DNA of 64,000 nucleotides, from contig NZ_RXFT01000005.1 in the NCBI RefSeq assembly GCF_003952165.1, positions 310,001-374,000 on the forward strand. Reading direction: 5' to 3'. Below are positions 33,306 through 42,496 of the stretch, one piece after another; the stretch's first letter is position 1, and every line of letters starts with the position of its first letter. Origin of the DNA: Variovorax guangxiensis. Its GTDB lineage: Bacteria > Pseudomonadota > Gammaproteobacteria > Burkholderiales > Burkholderiaceae_C. Both the position numbers and the translations under genes were made by a program. Under the pieces are notes generated by a model. It ran no database searches and had not been told where the DNA came from. It saw only the letters and a program-made list of their open reading frames with translations.

Positions 33306-34772
33306 ATGCAACAGATCGACCATCTCATCGACGGCAAGTCCGTCAAGGGCTCGGACTACTTCGAGACCGTCAACCCCGCCACGCAGGAAGTGCTGGCCGA
33401 AGTCGCCTCGGGCGGCGAGGCCGAAGTCAACGCCGCCGTGGCTGCCGCCAAGGAAGCATTTCCCAAGTGGGCCGGCATGCCCGCGCCCGAGCGCGCCAAG
33501 CTCATCCGCAAGCTCGGCGACCTGATCGCGAAGAACGTGCCCGAGATCGCGCAGACCGAGACCAACGACTGCGGCCAGGTCATCGCCCAGACCGGCAAGC
33601 AATTGGTGCCGCGCGCGGCCGACAACTTCTACTACTTCGCCGAGATGTGCACGCGCGTCGACGGCCACACCTACCCCACGCCCACCCACCTGAACTACAC
33701 GCTGTTCCACCCGGTGGGCGTCTGCGCGCTCATCAGCCCGTGGAACGTGCCCTTCATGACGGCCACCTGGAAGGTCGCGCCCTGCCTGGCCTTCGGCAAC
33801 ACCGCCGTGCTGAAGATGAGCGAGCTCTCGCCGCTGACAGCCGCGCGCCTGGGCGAACTGGCGCTGGAAGCCGGCATTCCGCCGGGCGTGCTGAACCTGG
33901 TGCACGGCTACGGCAAGGAAGCCGGCGAGCCGCTGGTGGCGCACCCCGACGTGCGCGCCATTTCGTTCACCGGCTCCACCGCCACCGGCAACCGCATCGT
34001 GAAGAGCGCGGGCCTGAAGAAGTTCAGCATGGAGCTCGGCGGCAAGAGCCCCTTCGTCATCTTCGGCGACGCCGACCTCGACCGCGCGCTCGACGCGGCC
34101 GTGTTCATGATCTTCAGCAACAACGGCGAGCGCTGCACCGCAGGATCGCGCATCCTGGTGCAGCAGTCGATCTACGCCGACTTCGCAGCCAAGTTCGCCG
34201 AGCGCGCCAGGCGCATCACCGTGGGCGACCCGCTGGACGAGAAGACCATCGTCGGCCCGATGATCTCGCAGGCCCACCAGGCCAAGGTGCGCAGCTACAT
34301 CGAGCTGGGCCCGAAGGAAGGCGCGACGCTGCTGTGCGGCGGGCTGGAAGCGCCCTCGAACCTGCCCGAGCGCGTGAAGAAGGGCAACTACGTGGCGCCC
34401 ACCGTGTTCGCCGACGTGGACAACCGCATGAAGATCGCGCAGGACGAGATCTTCGGCCCCGTCGCCTGCCTCATTCCGTTCAGGGACGAGGCCCACGCCA
34501 TCGAGCTGGCCAACGACATCCAGTACGGCCTCAGCAGCTACGTGTGGACCGAGAACATCGGCAAGGCGCACCGCGTGGCCGCCGCCGTGGAGGCCGGCAT
34601 GTGCTTCGTCAACAGCCAGAACGTGCGCGACCTGCGCCAGCCCTTCGGCGGCACCAAGGCCTCGGGCACCGGCCGCGAAGGCGGCACCTGGAGCTACGAA
34701 GTGTTCTGCGAGCCGAAGAACGTGGCGGTGTCGCTGGGCTCGCACCACATTCCGCACTGGGGCGTGGCGTGA
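33306..34772 (+). CDS. hpaE: 5-carboxymethyl-2-hydroxymuconate semialdehyde dehydrogenase
   Basis: NAD-dependent aldehyde dehydrogenase of 488 residues oxidising the ring-cleavage product CHMS. Conserved blocks: FHPVGVCALISPWNVPFMTATWK near 135-155, Rossmann motif FTGSTATG near 222, general base Glu in MELGGKSPF near 245, and catalytic Cys in NNGERCTAGSRI near 280. The Pro-Phe-Gly-Gly-Thr block at the end is normal. The stop TGA overlaps a GTG, and a 15-nt direct repeat links this end with the next gene start. Confidence 0.95.
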   Translation: MQQIDHLIDGKSVKGSDYFETVNPATQEVLAEVASGGEAEVNAAVAAAKEAFPKWAGMPAPERAKLIRKLGDLIAKNVPEIAQTETNDCGQVIAQTGKQLVPRAADNFYYFAEMCTRVDGHTYPTPTHLNYTLFHPVGVCALISPWNVPFMTATWKVAPCLAFGNTAVLKMSELSPLTAARLGELALEAGIPPGVLNLVHGYGKEAGEPLVAHPDVRAISFTGSTATGNRIVKSAGLKKFSMELGGKSPFVIFGDADLDRALDAAVFMIFSNNGERCTAGSRILVQQSIYADFAAKFAERARRITVGDPLDEKTIVGPMISQAHQAKVRSYIELGPKEGATLLCGGLEAPSNLPERVKKGNYVAPTVFADVDNRMKIAQDEIFGPVACLIPFRDEAHAIELANDIQYGLSSYVWTENIGKAHRVAAAVEAGMCFVNSQNVRDLRQPFGGTKASGTGREGGTWSYEVFCEPKNVAVSLGSHHIPHWGVA

Positions 34773-34810
34773 GCCACGATCCGACAGTCGTGCAAGGGCG
34801 TGGCGTGAGC
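34760..34810. repeat. 15-nt direct repeat spanning the hpaE stop and the next start
   Basis: GGGCGTGGCGTGAGC occurs at 34760-34774, over the hpaE stop, and again at 34796-34810, just before the start of the Bug gene. The period is 36 nt, so both copies are in the same frame and each offers a GTG start. It looks like a small duplication of a stop/start junction. Confidence 0.8.
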
Positions 34811-35779
34811 ATGCAACGTCGCACGCTGCTGCAAGGCGCGGCCGCCCTCGCGGCCCTGCCCTCGCTCGCACGCGCGCAGGGCACATGGCCCGCCAGGCCG
34901 ATCCGCGTGATCGTGCCCTTCACGCCAGGCGGCACCACCGACTTCGTCGCGCGCCTCGTCGGCACGGAGCTGTCGAAGACGCTGGGCCAGCCGGTGATCG
35001 TCGACAACAAGCCCGGCGCGGGCACGGTGATCGGCGTCGATGCCGCTGCCAAGGCCGCGCCCGACGGCTACACCTTCGTCTGCGTGGCCAACAGCTTCAC
35101 GGCCAACCAGACGCTGATCCGCAAGCTGCCCTACGACACGCAGAAGGACCTGCGCCCGGTCGCACTCATGGGCATGTCGGAGCACGTTCTGGCCACGCAC
35201 CCCAACAGCGGCCTGAAGACGCTGGCCGACCTGCGCAATGCCGCCAAGGCGAAGCCCGGCACGCTGAGCTTCGCATCCTTCGGCAACGGCACCTCGGCCC
35301 ATCTCTCGGGCGAGATGCTCAGGCTGCAGATGGGCCTGGACATCGTGCACGTACCGTACAAGGGCCAGGGTCCGGCGCTCACCGACCTGCTCGGCGGACA
35401 GGTGACGATGATGTTCGGCAACTGGCCAGAGTTCCGCGGCCACATCCAGAGCGGCAAGCTGGTGGCGCTGGGCATGGCGACCGCCCAGCGCTCTCAGTAC
35501 GCGCCGTCCATACCCACACTGGCCGAACAGGGCGTGGCCATCGAGTCCAATTCGTGGAACGGCCTGCTGGCGCCCGCCGGCACGCCCGAAGCCATCGTTG
35601 CGCGCATGAACGCCGAGGTGAACCGCGCGCTCGCGGGCCCTGCCGTGACCGACGCCTTCCAGAAGGGCGGCATCGCGTCGCTGTCGGGCACGCCCGAGCG
35701 CTTCGCGGCCTTCATCCAGAGCGAGATCGCGAAGTACGCCGAGGTGATCCGCAAGGCCAACATCCAGATCGAGGGCTGA
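34811..35779 (+). CDS. Bug/TctC family receptor, second in the hpa operon
   Basis: Periplasmic binding protein of 322 residues. Leader QRRTLLQGAAALAALPSLARAQ (Tat-like), then TWPARPIRVIVPFTPGGTTDFVARL and VDNKPGAGTVIGVDAAA; IVHVPYKGQGPALTDLLGGQ follows near 180. Start could also be GTG at 34805, which has AAGGG at 6 nt, or GTG at 34769 overlapping the hpaE stop; the ATG was chosen because it gives a normal leader. The LigA-like gene starts 3 nt after its stop. A second Bug in one catabolic operon suggests two ligands or a sensing role. Confidence 0.87.
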   Translation: MQRRTLLQGAAALAALPSLARAQGTWPARPIRVIVPFTPGGTTDFVARLVGTELSKTLGQPVIVDNKPGAGTVIGVDAAAKAAPDGYTFVCVANSFTANQTLIRKLPYDTQKDLRPVALMGMSEHVLATHPNSGLKTLADLRNAAKAKPGTLSFASFGNGTSAHLSGEMLRLQMGLDIVHVPYKGQGPALTDLLGGQVTMMFGNWPEFRGHIQSGKLVALGMATAQRSQYAPSIPTLAEQGVAIESNSWNGLLAPAGTPEAIVARMNAEVNRALAGPAVTDAFQKGGIASLSGTPERFAAFIQSEIAKYAEVIRKANIQIEG

Positions 35780-35782
35780 ACC

Positions 35783-36118
35783 ATGAGCCTCTATGCGATG
35801 CAGAAATTCCTCTTTGCGCTCAACCGCGAGCCCGAGGTGCAGCGCCGCTATGCCGAAGGCGGCGAGGCGCGCGCGGCGCTGCTGGGCGCCTACGATTTCA
35901 CCGAGGAGGAACGCGAGGCCATCGACACCGGCGACATCGGCAAGCTCTACGTGCTCGGCTGCAACGGCCAGCTGCTGATGCACTTCGCGCCGCTGCTGGG
36001 CATTCCATGGGCCGACTACCTCGAGGCCATGCGCGAGGGCGTGCGAAAGTACGGGCCGGTGCGCGCGGGGATCTATGCCATGACAACGGGAACCGACGAG
36101 AAAGTGGCGGGCGTATGA
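35783..36118 (+). CDS. LigA-type alpha subunit of an extradiol ring-cleavage dioxygenase
   Basis: A 111-residue protein of the LigA family, the small subunit of protocatechuate 4,5-dioxygenase. It is nearly all helical; AMQKFLFALNREPEVQRRYAEGG at the start (read in two parts), LLGAYDFTEEEREAID and ALRDGDIGKLY-like DTGDIGKLYVLGCNGQLL are the family blocks. It covers the active site of LigB and shapes substrate specificity. The next gene, overlapping by 4 bp, is the LigB-type catalytic subunit. Canonical HpaD has no such partner. Confidence 0.85.
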   Translation: MSLYAMQKFLFALNREPEVQRRYAEGGEARAALLGAYDFTEEEREAIDTGDIGKLYVLGCNGQLLMHFAPLLGIPWADYLEAMREGVRKYGPVRAGIYAMTTGTDEKVAGV

Positions 36119-36942
36119 GTCTGGTTTTTGCAGGCGTGTGCAGCCACGCCCCCGGCATCACCGGCCGCGCGCACCTGGCCGACCCGGCCGTGAAGGACGA
36201 GTTCCACGCGCAGTTCCATCGCTTCGGCGAGGCGATGCGCGCGACGAAGCCCGACGCGGTGATCGTGATCGCCGCCGAGCACTTCGCGAACTTCTTCATG
36301 AACAACATGCCGGCCTACGCGATCGGCATGGCCGATAGCTACGAGGGCCCGATCGAGGACCCGAAGTGGCTGGGCATCGAGAAGCGCCGCATCCCCGGCG
36401 ACGCGGCGCTCTCGCAGCGGCTGATCCGCGAGGTGATGCAGACGGTGGACGTGGCCTACGCGGAGGAGTGGAAGTTCGACCACGGCATCATGGTGCCGCT
36501 GAACTTCCTCACGCCGAAGTTCGACACCAAGGTCATTCCCGTGAACATCAACTGCCAGGGTCCGCCGCTCACGCCGCTGCACCGCGCCTGGGCCTTCGGT
36601 GAAGCGCTGCGCCGCGCCTGCGACAAGGTGCCCGAGCGCATCGCGCTGGTGGGCACGGGCGGCATCTCGCACTGGCCGGCCACGCCCGACTCGGGCAAGG
36701 TCAACGCCGAATGGGACGCCGAGTTCATGCGCCGCTGGTGCGCCAACGACCGCGAGGCGCTGCTCTCGCAGGACGACTACGCCGACGAGGCCACCTACCG
36801 CGAAGCGGGCCAGGGCGGTTTCGAGATCCGCACCTTCATCAGCGTGGCGGCCGCCGCGCGCGGCAAGGGCGAGATCTTCCACATGAAGGCGATCCCGATC
36901 TTCGCGGTGACCTGCACGGCCGCGACGATGTCGGTCGAATGA
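36115..36942 (+). CDS. LigB-type class III extradiol dioxygenase, catalytic subunit
   Basis: Non-haem Fe(II) dioxygenase of 275 residues. Metal ligands expected from LigB are visible: His11 in VCSHAPGI, His56 in IAAEHFANFF and Glu237 in GGFEIRTF; His123 in FDHGIMVPLN and His186 in TGGISHWPAT correspond to the LigB catalytic histidines. In the hpa operon it should cleave homoprotocatechuate at the 2,3 position, giving CHMS for HpaE, but its sequence is LigB/protocatechuate-like and unlike E. coli HpaD as I remember it. Coupled to the LigA gene by ATGA. Protocatechuate or gallate cleavage is the alternative. Confidence 0.87.
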   Translation: MSLVFAGVCSHAPGITGRAHLADPAVKDEFHAQFHRFGEAMRATKPDAVIVIAAEHFANFFMNNMPAYAIGMADSYEGPIEDPKWLGIEKRRIPGDAALSQRLIREVMQTVDVAYAEEWKFDHGIMVPLNFLTPKFDTKVIPVNINCQGPPLTPLHRAWAFGEALRRACDKVPERIALVGTGGISHWPATPDSGKVNAEWDAEFMRRWCANDREALLSQDDYADEATYREAGQGGFEIRTFISVAAAARGKGEIFHMKAIPIFAVTCTAATMSVE

Positions 36943-36958
36943 ACGCAAGGAAGCGACG

Positions 36959-37366
36959 ATGCCCCACCTGGTGATCCTCTACACGCCGAACATCGAAGCC
37001 GAGACCGACATGCCGGCCCTGTGCCGCACGCTGGCCGACACCATGCTGAAGCAGCGCGACGAGGCCGGCAAGCCGGTCTACCCCACCGGCGGCACGCGCG
37101 TGCTGGCCTACCCCGCGGCGCACTACGCGGTGGCCGACGGCAAGGCCGACTACGCCTTCGTGTACCTCAACCTGCGCATGGCCGCGGGCCGCTCCGAAGC
37201 GGTGAAGAAGAAGGCCGGCGACGACCTGCTGGCGGCCGTGCGCGCGCACTTCGCGCCGATCTTCGACAGGCGCCACATCGGCATCACGCTGCAGATCGAC
37301 GAGAGCCCGGGGCAGGTGTACGACGGCAAGCACAGCAACCTGCATCCGCTGTTCAACAAGAACTGA
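36959..37366 (+). CDS. hpaF: 5-carboxymethyl-2-hydroxymuconate delta-isomerase
   Basis: Tautomerase-superfamily enzyme of 135 residues. The mature N-terminal Pro ([13 protein letters not shown]) is the catalytic base of the family. Further blocks are [14 protein letters not shown] near 45-58 and [15 protein letters not shown] near 65-80, as in CHMI of the hpc/hpa pathway. It isomerises the product of HpaE before decarboxylation by HpaG. It follows the dioxygenase after 16 nt. Confidence 0.92.
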   Translation: MPHLVILYTPNIEAETDMPALCRTLADTMLKQRDEAGKPVYPTGGTRVLAYPAAHYAVADGKADYAFVYLNLRMAAGRSEAVKKKAGDDLLAAVRAHFAPIFDRRHIGITLQIDESPGQVYDGKHSNLHPLFNKN

Positions 37367-37390
37367 ACGACAGGAAAAGAACGGACCCAC

Positions 37391-38194
37391 ATGCTCTCCC
37401 AAGCCACCATCGCCCAACTGGCCGCCGAGCTGCACGAAAGCGAGAAGTCGCGCGTGCAGGTCGAGCACTTCTCCAAGCGCTTTCCCGAGATGACGATCGA
37501 GGACGGCTACGCCATCTCGCGCGAGTGGGTGAGGACCAAGATCGCCGAGGGCCGCACGGTGAAGGGCCACAAGATCGGCCTGACCTCGCGCGCGATGCAG
37601 CAGTCCAGCCAGATCGACGAACCCGACTACGGCACGCTGCTGGACGACATGTTCTTCGAGCAGGGCGGCGACATCCCGTTCAAGCGCTTCATCGCGCCGC
37701 GCATCGAAGTGGAGCTGGCCTTCGTGCTGGGCAGGAAGCTGCAGGGCCCGAACGTGACGATGTTCGACGTGCTGGCCGCCACCGACTACGTGGTGCCCGC
37801 AATCGAGATCATCGACGCGCGCATCGAGCAGTTCGACCGCCGCACCAAGGCGCCGCGCAAGGTGTTCGACACCATCTCCGACAACGCGGCCAACGCCGGC
37901 ATCGTCATGGGCGGGCGCCCCGTGAAGCCCGACGCGGTGGACCTGCGCTGGGTGAGCGCGCTGCTCTTCAAGAACGGCGTGATCGAGGAATCGGGCGTGG
38001 CCGCCGCCGTGCTCAACCACCCGGCCAACGGCGTGGCCTGGCTCGCGAACAAGCTCGCGCCGTGGGACGAGTGCCTGGAGGCCGGCGAGGTGGTGCTGGG
38101 CGGCTCGTTCACGCGACCCACGACGGCTGTGCCCGGCGACACTTTCCACGCCGACTACGGCCCCCTCGGCTCCATCTCCTTCCGACTCGCTTGA
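37391..38194 (+). CDS. hpaH: 2-oxo-hept-4-ene-1,7-dioate hydratase
   Basis: Hydratase of the MhpD/HpaH/fumarylacetoacetase-like fold, 267 residues like E. coli HpaH. It hydrates OHED to HHED. Visible blocks: [15 protein letters not shown] near 58-72, [14 protein letters not shown] near 77-90, and [15 protein letters not shown] near 102-117 holding metal ligands. The end [19 protein letters not shown] (in parts) matches HpaH. Starts 24 bp after hpaF and ends 5 bp before hpaI. Confidence 0.93.
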   Translation: MLSQATIAQLAAELHESEKSRVQVEHFSKRFPEMTIEDGYAISREWVRTKIAEGRTVKGHKIGLTSRAMQQSSQIDEPDYGTLLDDMFFEQGGDIPFKRFIAPRIEVELAFVLGRKLQGPNVTMFDVLAATDYVVPAIEIIDARIEQFDRRTKAPRKVFDTISDNAANAGIVMGGRPVKPDAVDLRWVSALLFKNGVIEESGVAAAVLNHPANGVAWLANKLAPWDECLEAGEVVLGGSFTRPTTAVPGDTFHADYGPLGSISFRLA

Positions 38195-38199
38195 GAACC

Positions 38200-39021
38200 A
38201 TGCACACACCCATCAACACATTCAAGCAGGCCCTCGCGGCCAGCAAGCCCCAGATCGGCCTGTGGGTCGGGCTGGCCGACGGCTACGCGGCCGAGATCCT
38301 GGCCGGCACCGGCTACGACTGGCTGCTGGTCGACGGCGAGCACGCGCCCAATGACGTGCGCTCGGTGCTCGCGCAGCTGCAGGGCATCTCCAGCGCATGG
38401 TCGGCGCAGGCCGAGGCCGAACGCTCGCACCCCATCGTGCGCATCCCGGTGGGCGACACCACGCTGATCAAGCAGTACCTGGACATCGGCGCGCAGACGC
38501 TGCTGGTGCCCATGGTCGACACCGCCGAGCAGGCCGCGCGCCTGGTGCAGGGCATGCGCTACCCGCCCGAGGGCATCCGCGGCATGGGCAGCGCGCTGGC
38601 GCGTGCCTCGCGCTGGCAGGCCTATCCCAACTACCTGCACGAGGCCAACGCCCAGACCTGCCTGCTGGTGCAGGCCGAGACGGTGGAGGCGATGAAGAAC
38701 CTCGACGCCATCGCGGCCACGCCGGGCGTGGACGGCGTGTTCATCGGCCCGGCCGACCTGTCGGCCTCGATGGGCTTCGTGGGCCAGCCCAACCACCCGG
38801 AGGTGCAGGCGGTGATCGCCGATGCGATCGCGCGCATCCTCAAGGCGGGCAAGGCGCCGGGCATCCTCTCGACCACCGAGGAGCAGGCGCGCAAGTGGCT
38901 CGCGGCCGGCGCGCTGTTCGTGGCGGTGGGCGTGGACACCGTCGTGCTGGCGGCGGCGGCGAAGCAACTGCTGGCGAAGTACAAGGCCGCGCCCGGTGCG
39001 GCCTCCCCCAACGGTTATTGA
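38200..39021 (+). CDS. hpaI: 4-hydroxy-2-oxo-heptane-1,7-dioate aldolase
   Basis: Class II (metal-dependent) pyruvate aldolase of the HpcH/HpaI family, 273 residues; it splits HHED to pyruvate and succinate semialdehyde, the last pathway step. [16 protein letters not shown] near 22-37, [11 protein letters not shown] near 43-53, [24 protein letters not shown] (in parts) near 85-105, and [12 protein letters not shown] near 180 are the family marks. Normal length. The lipoprotein-like SnoaL gene follows after 25 bp. Confidence 0.93.
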   Translation: MHTPINTFKQALAASKPQIGLWVGLADGYAAEILAGTGYDWLLVDGEHAPNDVRSVLAQLQGISSAWSAQAEAERSHPIVRIPVGDTTLIKQYLDIGAQTLLVPMVDTAEQAARLVQGMRYPPEGIRGMGSALARASRWQAYPNYLHEANAQTCLLVQAETVEAMKNLDAIAATPGVDGVFIGPADLSASMGFVGQPNHPEVQAVIADAIARILKAGKAPGILSTTEEQARKWLAAGALFVAVGVDTVVLAAAAKQLLAKYKAAPGAASPNGY

Positions 39022-39046
39022 TCTTCTTCATTCGGGAGCACACGCG

Positions 39047-39517
39047 ATGCAACGCACCACCCTCGCCGCGATGGCCGCGGCGGCCGCCCTCTTCCTCACC
39101 GCCTGCGCGCCCATGGGCGGCGGCAAGCCCGCAGCCACCGCCCAGCAGGAAGCCAACCGCCAGGCGGTGCTGGCCTTCTACGAGAAGGGCCTGAACCAGA
39201 AGGACGCCGACGCGGCCCTGCAGTACGTGGGCAACCGCTACGTGCAGCACAACCCCACGGCGGCCGACGGCCCCGAGGGCTTCCGCAAGTTCATCGCCTT
39301 CCTGCGCGAGAAGTTCCCGAATTCGCGCAGCGAGATCAAGCGCAGCTTCGTCGACGGCGACTACGTGATCCTGCACGTCAACGCGATCCGCGAGCCGGGC
39401 ACGCGCGGCAGCGCCATCGTCGACATCTTCAAGCTGGAGAACGGGAAGATCGTCGAGCACTGGGACGTGGTGCAGCCCGTGCCCGAGACCGCCGCGAACA
39501 GGAACGGCATGTTCTGA
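39047..39517 (+). CDS. SnoaL-like (NTF2 fold) lipoprotein
   Basis: A 156-residue exported protein. The leader [11 protein letters not shown] holds a lipobox with Cys near residue 20, so it is probably anchored in the envelope. The rest is a SnoaL-like domain: [18 protein letters not shown] near 48-65, [15 protein letters not shown] near 70-84 and [22 protein letters not shown] (in parts) at the end. Many such proteins bind small hydrophobic or aromatic compounds. It lies between hpaI and the dehydratase gene; a role in the aromatic pathway is possible but not shown. Confidence 0.8.
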   Translation: MQRTTLAAMAAAAALFLTACAPMGGGKPAATAQQEANRQAVLAFYEKGLNQKDADAALQYVGNRYVQHNPTAADGPEGFRKFIAFLREKFPNSRSEIKRSFVDGDYVILHVNAIREPGTRGSAIVDIFKLENGKIVEHWDVVQPVPETAANRNGMF

Positions 39518-39561
39518 CCGCCTCCCTTGCGCAATACAACCCGCCAGCCGACGCCAGCCCG

Positions 39562-41322
39562 ATGACCAAGCCAGACGACACGAACGACAGCAGCAGTAGC
39601 AGCAACGACGGCAAGCGCTTCCGCTCCGCCACCATCCGCGAGGGCACGATCCGCGCGACCACGCGCAGCTTCCTGCATGCGCTGGGCCAGGACGACGAGG
39701 ACATCGCGCGCCCGCACGTCGGCGTGTTCCACACCGGCGGCGAGATGAGCCCGTGCAACCTCAACCTGCGCGAACAGGCGCAGCACGCCAAGACCGGCAT
39801 CTACGCCGGCGGCGGCACGCCGCACGAGTGCCCGGTGGTGTCGATCAGCGACGGGCTGACGATGGCGCACTCGGGCATGCGCTTCTCGCTGATCTCGCGC
39901 GAACTCATCGCCGACAGCGTGGAAGCCTCCACGCGCGGCCACCAGTGGGACGGCATCTTCGCCATCGGCGCCTGCGACAAGAACCTGCCGGGGCTGATGA
40001 TGGGCATGGTCCGCTGCAACGTGCCCAGCGTGTTCGTGCACGGCGGCTCGGCGCTGCCAGGCCAGATGCCGGGGCCCGACGGGCAGGACCTGAACGTGGT
40101 CGACACCTACGAGACCATCGGCAAGGTGCTGGCCGGCACCGCCACGCACGACGAGCTCGACGCGATGAGCCGCGCCTGCCTGCCGACGGCAGGCGCGTGC
40201 GCGGGGCAGTTCACGGCCAACACCATGGGCATGGTGTCCGAGGCGCTGGGCCTGGCGCCCATCGGCTCCAGCATGGTGCCGGCCGTGTTCAGCGAGCGTG
40301 CGCCGCTGATGCGCCGTGCCGCGAAGACGCTGATGAAGGCGGTCATGGGCGACGGCCCGCTGCCGCGCGACATCGTCACGCGCAAGGCGCTGGAGAACGC
40401 CTGCGCCATCGTCTCGGCCACGGGCGGCTCGACCAACGCGGCGCTGCACCTGCCGGCCATCGCGCACGAGGCGGGCATCAGCTTCCACCTCGACGACGTG
40501 GCGGAGATCTTCGCCCGCACCCCGCTCGTCGCCGACCTGCGCCCGGGCGGCAGGTACCTGGCGCGCGACGTGTTCTATATCGGCGGCGCGGGCGTCATCC
40601 TGCGCACGCTGCTGGAGCAGGGCTTCCTGCACGGCGACGCGCTCACCTTCACCGGACGCACCATGGCCGAGGAGCTGGCCGGCGCACTGGCGCCCGACGG
40701 CCGCGTGGTGCGCGAAGCCGGCCACCCGATCACTCGCGACGGCGGGCTGGCGGTTCTCAAGGGCAACCTCTGCCCGGACGGCGCGCTGCTCAAGACGGCG
40801 GGGCTCAAGGGCCTGGTGTTTCGCGGCCCGGCGCGGGTCTTCAATTCCGAGGAAGAGGCGCAGGCCGCCGTGCAGAACCGCCGCTACGAGGCGGGCGACG
40901 TGATCGTGATCCGCAACGAAGGCCCGAAGGGCAGCCCCGGCATGCGCGAGATGCTGGGCATCACCGCCCTGCTCTACGGCCAGGGCATGGGCGACAAGGT
41001 GGCGCTCTTGACCGACGGGCGCTTCTCGGGCGCTACGCGCGGCCTTTGCATCGGCTACGCCGGGCCTGAAGCGGCGGACGGCGGACCGATCGCGGCGCTG
41101 CGCGACGGCGACATGGTGTCCATCGACGCGCGGGCGGAAGCGCGCGCCATCACGGTCGACCTGACGGCCGAGGAAATCGCGTCGCGGCTCGCCAAACGTG
41201 AGGTAAACGCGGGGGTCGCGCGCGGCGGTGTACTGGAAAAATACGCGCTCACCGTGCGCCCTGCCCACCAGGGCGCCGTGACCCACTCGGGCGCGGTCAC
41301 CTGGCTGCGCGACGAGTCTTGA
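39562..41322 (+). CDS. IlvD/Edd family dehydratase (dihydroxy-acid or sugar-acid)
   Basis: Iron-sulfur dehydratase of 586 residues. The three cluster cysteines are Cys65 (EMSPCNLNL), Cys138 (GACDKNLPG) and Cys213 ([14 protein letters not shown]); [14 protein letters not shown] near 300 and [10 protein letters not shown] near 480 are further family blocks. The first 17 residues are Asp/Ser rich and likely disordered. It could be a biosynthetic IlvD, but it is followed by a Bug receptor, a class II aldolase and a PanE-like reductase, so a catabolic role on a sugar acid or 2,3-dihydroxy acid is plausible. Confidence 0.85.
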   Translation: MTKPDDTNDSSSSSNDGKRFRSATIREGTIRATTRSFLHALGQDDEDIARPHVGVFHTGGEMSPCNLNLREQAQHAKTGIYAGGGTPHECPVVSISDGLTMAHSGMRFSLISRELIADSVEASTRGHQWDGIFAIGACDKNLPGLMMGMVRCNVPSVFVHGGSALPGQMPGPDGQDLNVVDTYETIGKVLAGTATHDELDAMSRACLPTAGACAGQFTANTMGMVSEALGLAPIGSSMVPAVFSERAPLMRRAAKTLMKAVMGDGPLPRDIVTRKALENACAIVSATGGSTNAALHLPAIAHEAGISFHLDDVAEIFARTPLVADLRPGGRYLARDVFYIGGAGVILRTLLEQGFLHGDALTFTGRTMAEELAGALAPDGRVVREAGHPITRDGGLAVLKGNLCPDGALLKTAGLKGLVFRGPARVFNSEEEAQAAVQNRRYEAGDVIVIRNEGPKGSPGMREMLGITALLYGQGMGDKVALLTDGRFSGATRGLCIGYAGPEAADGGPIAALRDGDMVSIDARAEARAITVDLTAEEIASRLAKREVNAGVARGGVLEKYALTVRPAHQGAVTHSGAVTWLRDES

Positions 41323-41359
41323 TCGACCCCTCCACAACCACCGTCCGGAGAGAGACACC

Positions 41360-42355
41360 ATGAGCTTCACGCGCCGCCAGATCCTGCAGACCACCAGCGC
41401 ATCCGCCCTGATCGCCAGCATCGGCCAGAACGTCTTCGCGCAGGCGACGACCAACCTCGAGACCGCCACCATCGTCACCGGCTTCGCGGCCGGCGGCACC
41501 TCCGACACCACCTGCCGGCGCCTGGCGACCAAGCTCGGCGGCGACTACGCGAAGACGGTGGTGGTGGAGAACCGCACCGGCGCCGGCGGCCAGATCGCCG
41601 TGGGCTACGTGAAGGGCAAGCCGGCCGACGGCAGCACCATCCTGCAGACGCCGACCTCGATCCTCACGATCTACCCCCACATCTACAAGAAGCTGCCGTA
41701 CGACCCGATGGTCGACATCACGCCGGTGAGCCTGGCCTGCATCTTCGACTTCGGCTTCGCGGTGGGCCCGGCGGTGCCGGCCAGCGTGAAGAGCGTGCCC
41801 GAGTTCCTGGCCTGGGCGAAGGCCAACCCGGCGGGCGCCAACTACGGCTCGCCGGCCGCCGGCTCCACGCCCCACTTCATCGGCGCGCTGCTGGGCAAGA
41901 AAGGCGGCGTCGAGCTCAAGCACGCGGCCTACCGCGGCACGCAGCCGGCCATGCTCGACCTGCTGGGCGGCAACATCTCGGCCGTCTCGGGCCCGATCGG
42001 CGACATCACGCAGCACCTGCCCACGGGCAAGGTGCGCATCCTGGGCGTGTCGGGCGCCAAGCGCAGCCGCTTCGCGCCCGAAGTGCCCACCTTCGGCGAA
42101 CAGGGCCTGAAGGACATGGCGCACAGCGAGTGGTTCGCCTTCTTCCTGCCGGCCAAGGCCTCGCCCGAGCTGGTGGCGAAGCTGAACACCGCGATGAAGA
42201 ACGCGCTCGCGCAGAAGGACGTGATCGACGGCCTCGGCACCTTCGGCCTGGAAGCGATGTCTTCCACGCCGGCCGAGCTGACGGAACTGCTGAAGAAGGA
42301 CACCGCCAAGTGGGCGCCGATCGTCAAGGAAGTCGGCTTCACGGCGGAAGGTTAG
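41360..42355 (+). CDS. Bug/TctC family receptor
   Basis: Periplasmic binding protein of 331 residues. Leader RRQILQTTSASALIASIGQNVFAQ (in parts, Tat-like), then ETATIVTGFAAGGTSDTTCRRLA and VVENRTGAGGQIAVGYV, the usual opening; HAAYRGTQPAMLDLLGGNI follows near 190. It diverges from the other three Bugs of the window and lies between the dehydratase and the aldolase, so its ligand may be the substrate of that pathway. A stem-loop repeat follows its stop. Confidence 0.88.
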   Translation: MSFTRRQILQTTSASALIASIGQNVFAQATTNLETATIVTGFAAGGTSDTTCRRLATKLGGDYAKTVVVENRTGAGGQIAVGYVKGKPADGSTILQTPTSILTIYPHIYKKLPYDPMVDITPVSLACIFDFGFAVGPAVPASVKSVPEFLAWAKANPAGANYGSPAAGSTPHFIGALLGKKGGVELKHAAYRGTQPAMLDLLGGNISAVSGPIGDITQHLPTGKVRILGVSGAKRSRFAPEVPTFGEQGLKDMAHSEWFAFFLPAKASPELVAKLNTAMKNALAQKDVIDGLGTFGLEAMSSTPAELTELLKKDTAKWAPIVKEVGFTAEG

Positions 42356-42367
42356 ACCACCCCGTTT

Positions 42368-42445
42368 CTTGCTCACTTCGTGTAGCCGAATCCCCCTCAA
42401 GGGGCAACACCAGCGGCCCGGCAAAGCCGGTTCCGCGGTGTTCCC
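42368..42445 (+). repeat. Dispersed stem-loop element, copy A
   Basis: Shares CACTTCGTGT, a C-run/G-run hairpin (CCCCCTCAAGGGG) and a 37-nt stem-loop at 42406-42442 with the element at 61845-61929. The stem-loop has an outer stem AACACC.GCGG/CCGCGGTGTT with one bulged A and an inner stem CCGGC-AAA-GCCGG. It is 54 nt before the aldolase start and may separate it from the Bug gene. Confidence 0.8.
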
Positions 42446-42496
42446 AGCGAAGACCGCCGGCCGGCGCGATGGGCAAGCCATTTAGAAGGAACTGCC

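Noticed and set aside
30954-34886. Minus-strand open frame of 1310 codons opposite the hpa genes
   Set aside because: It is antisense to hpaG1, hpaG2, a Bug gene and hpaE, all with clear motifs; it has low-complexity His/Arg/Val-rich composition and no domain. It arises from high-GC codon bias.
31580-35779. Plus-strand open frame of 1399 codons from hpaG2 to the second Bug gene
   Set aside because: Most of it is out of frame with the real genes; only its last part is the true Bug reading frame. Not a fusion protein.
39580-39612. Serine-codon run at the start of the dehydratase as a possible repeat-driven phase switch
   Set aside because: The AGC/AGT codons vary and a change of repeat number would keep frame; likely just a disordered N-terminus.
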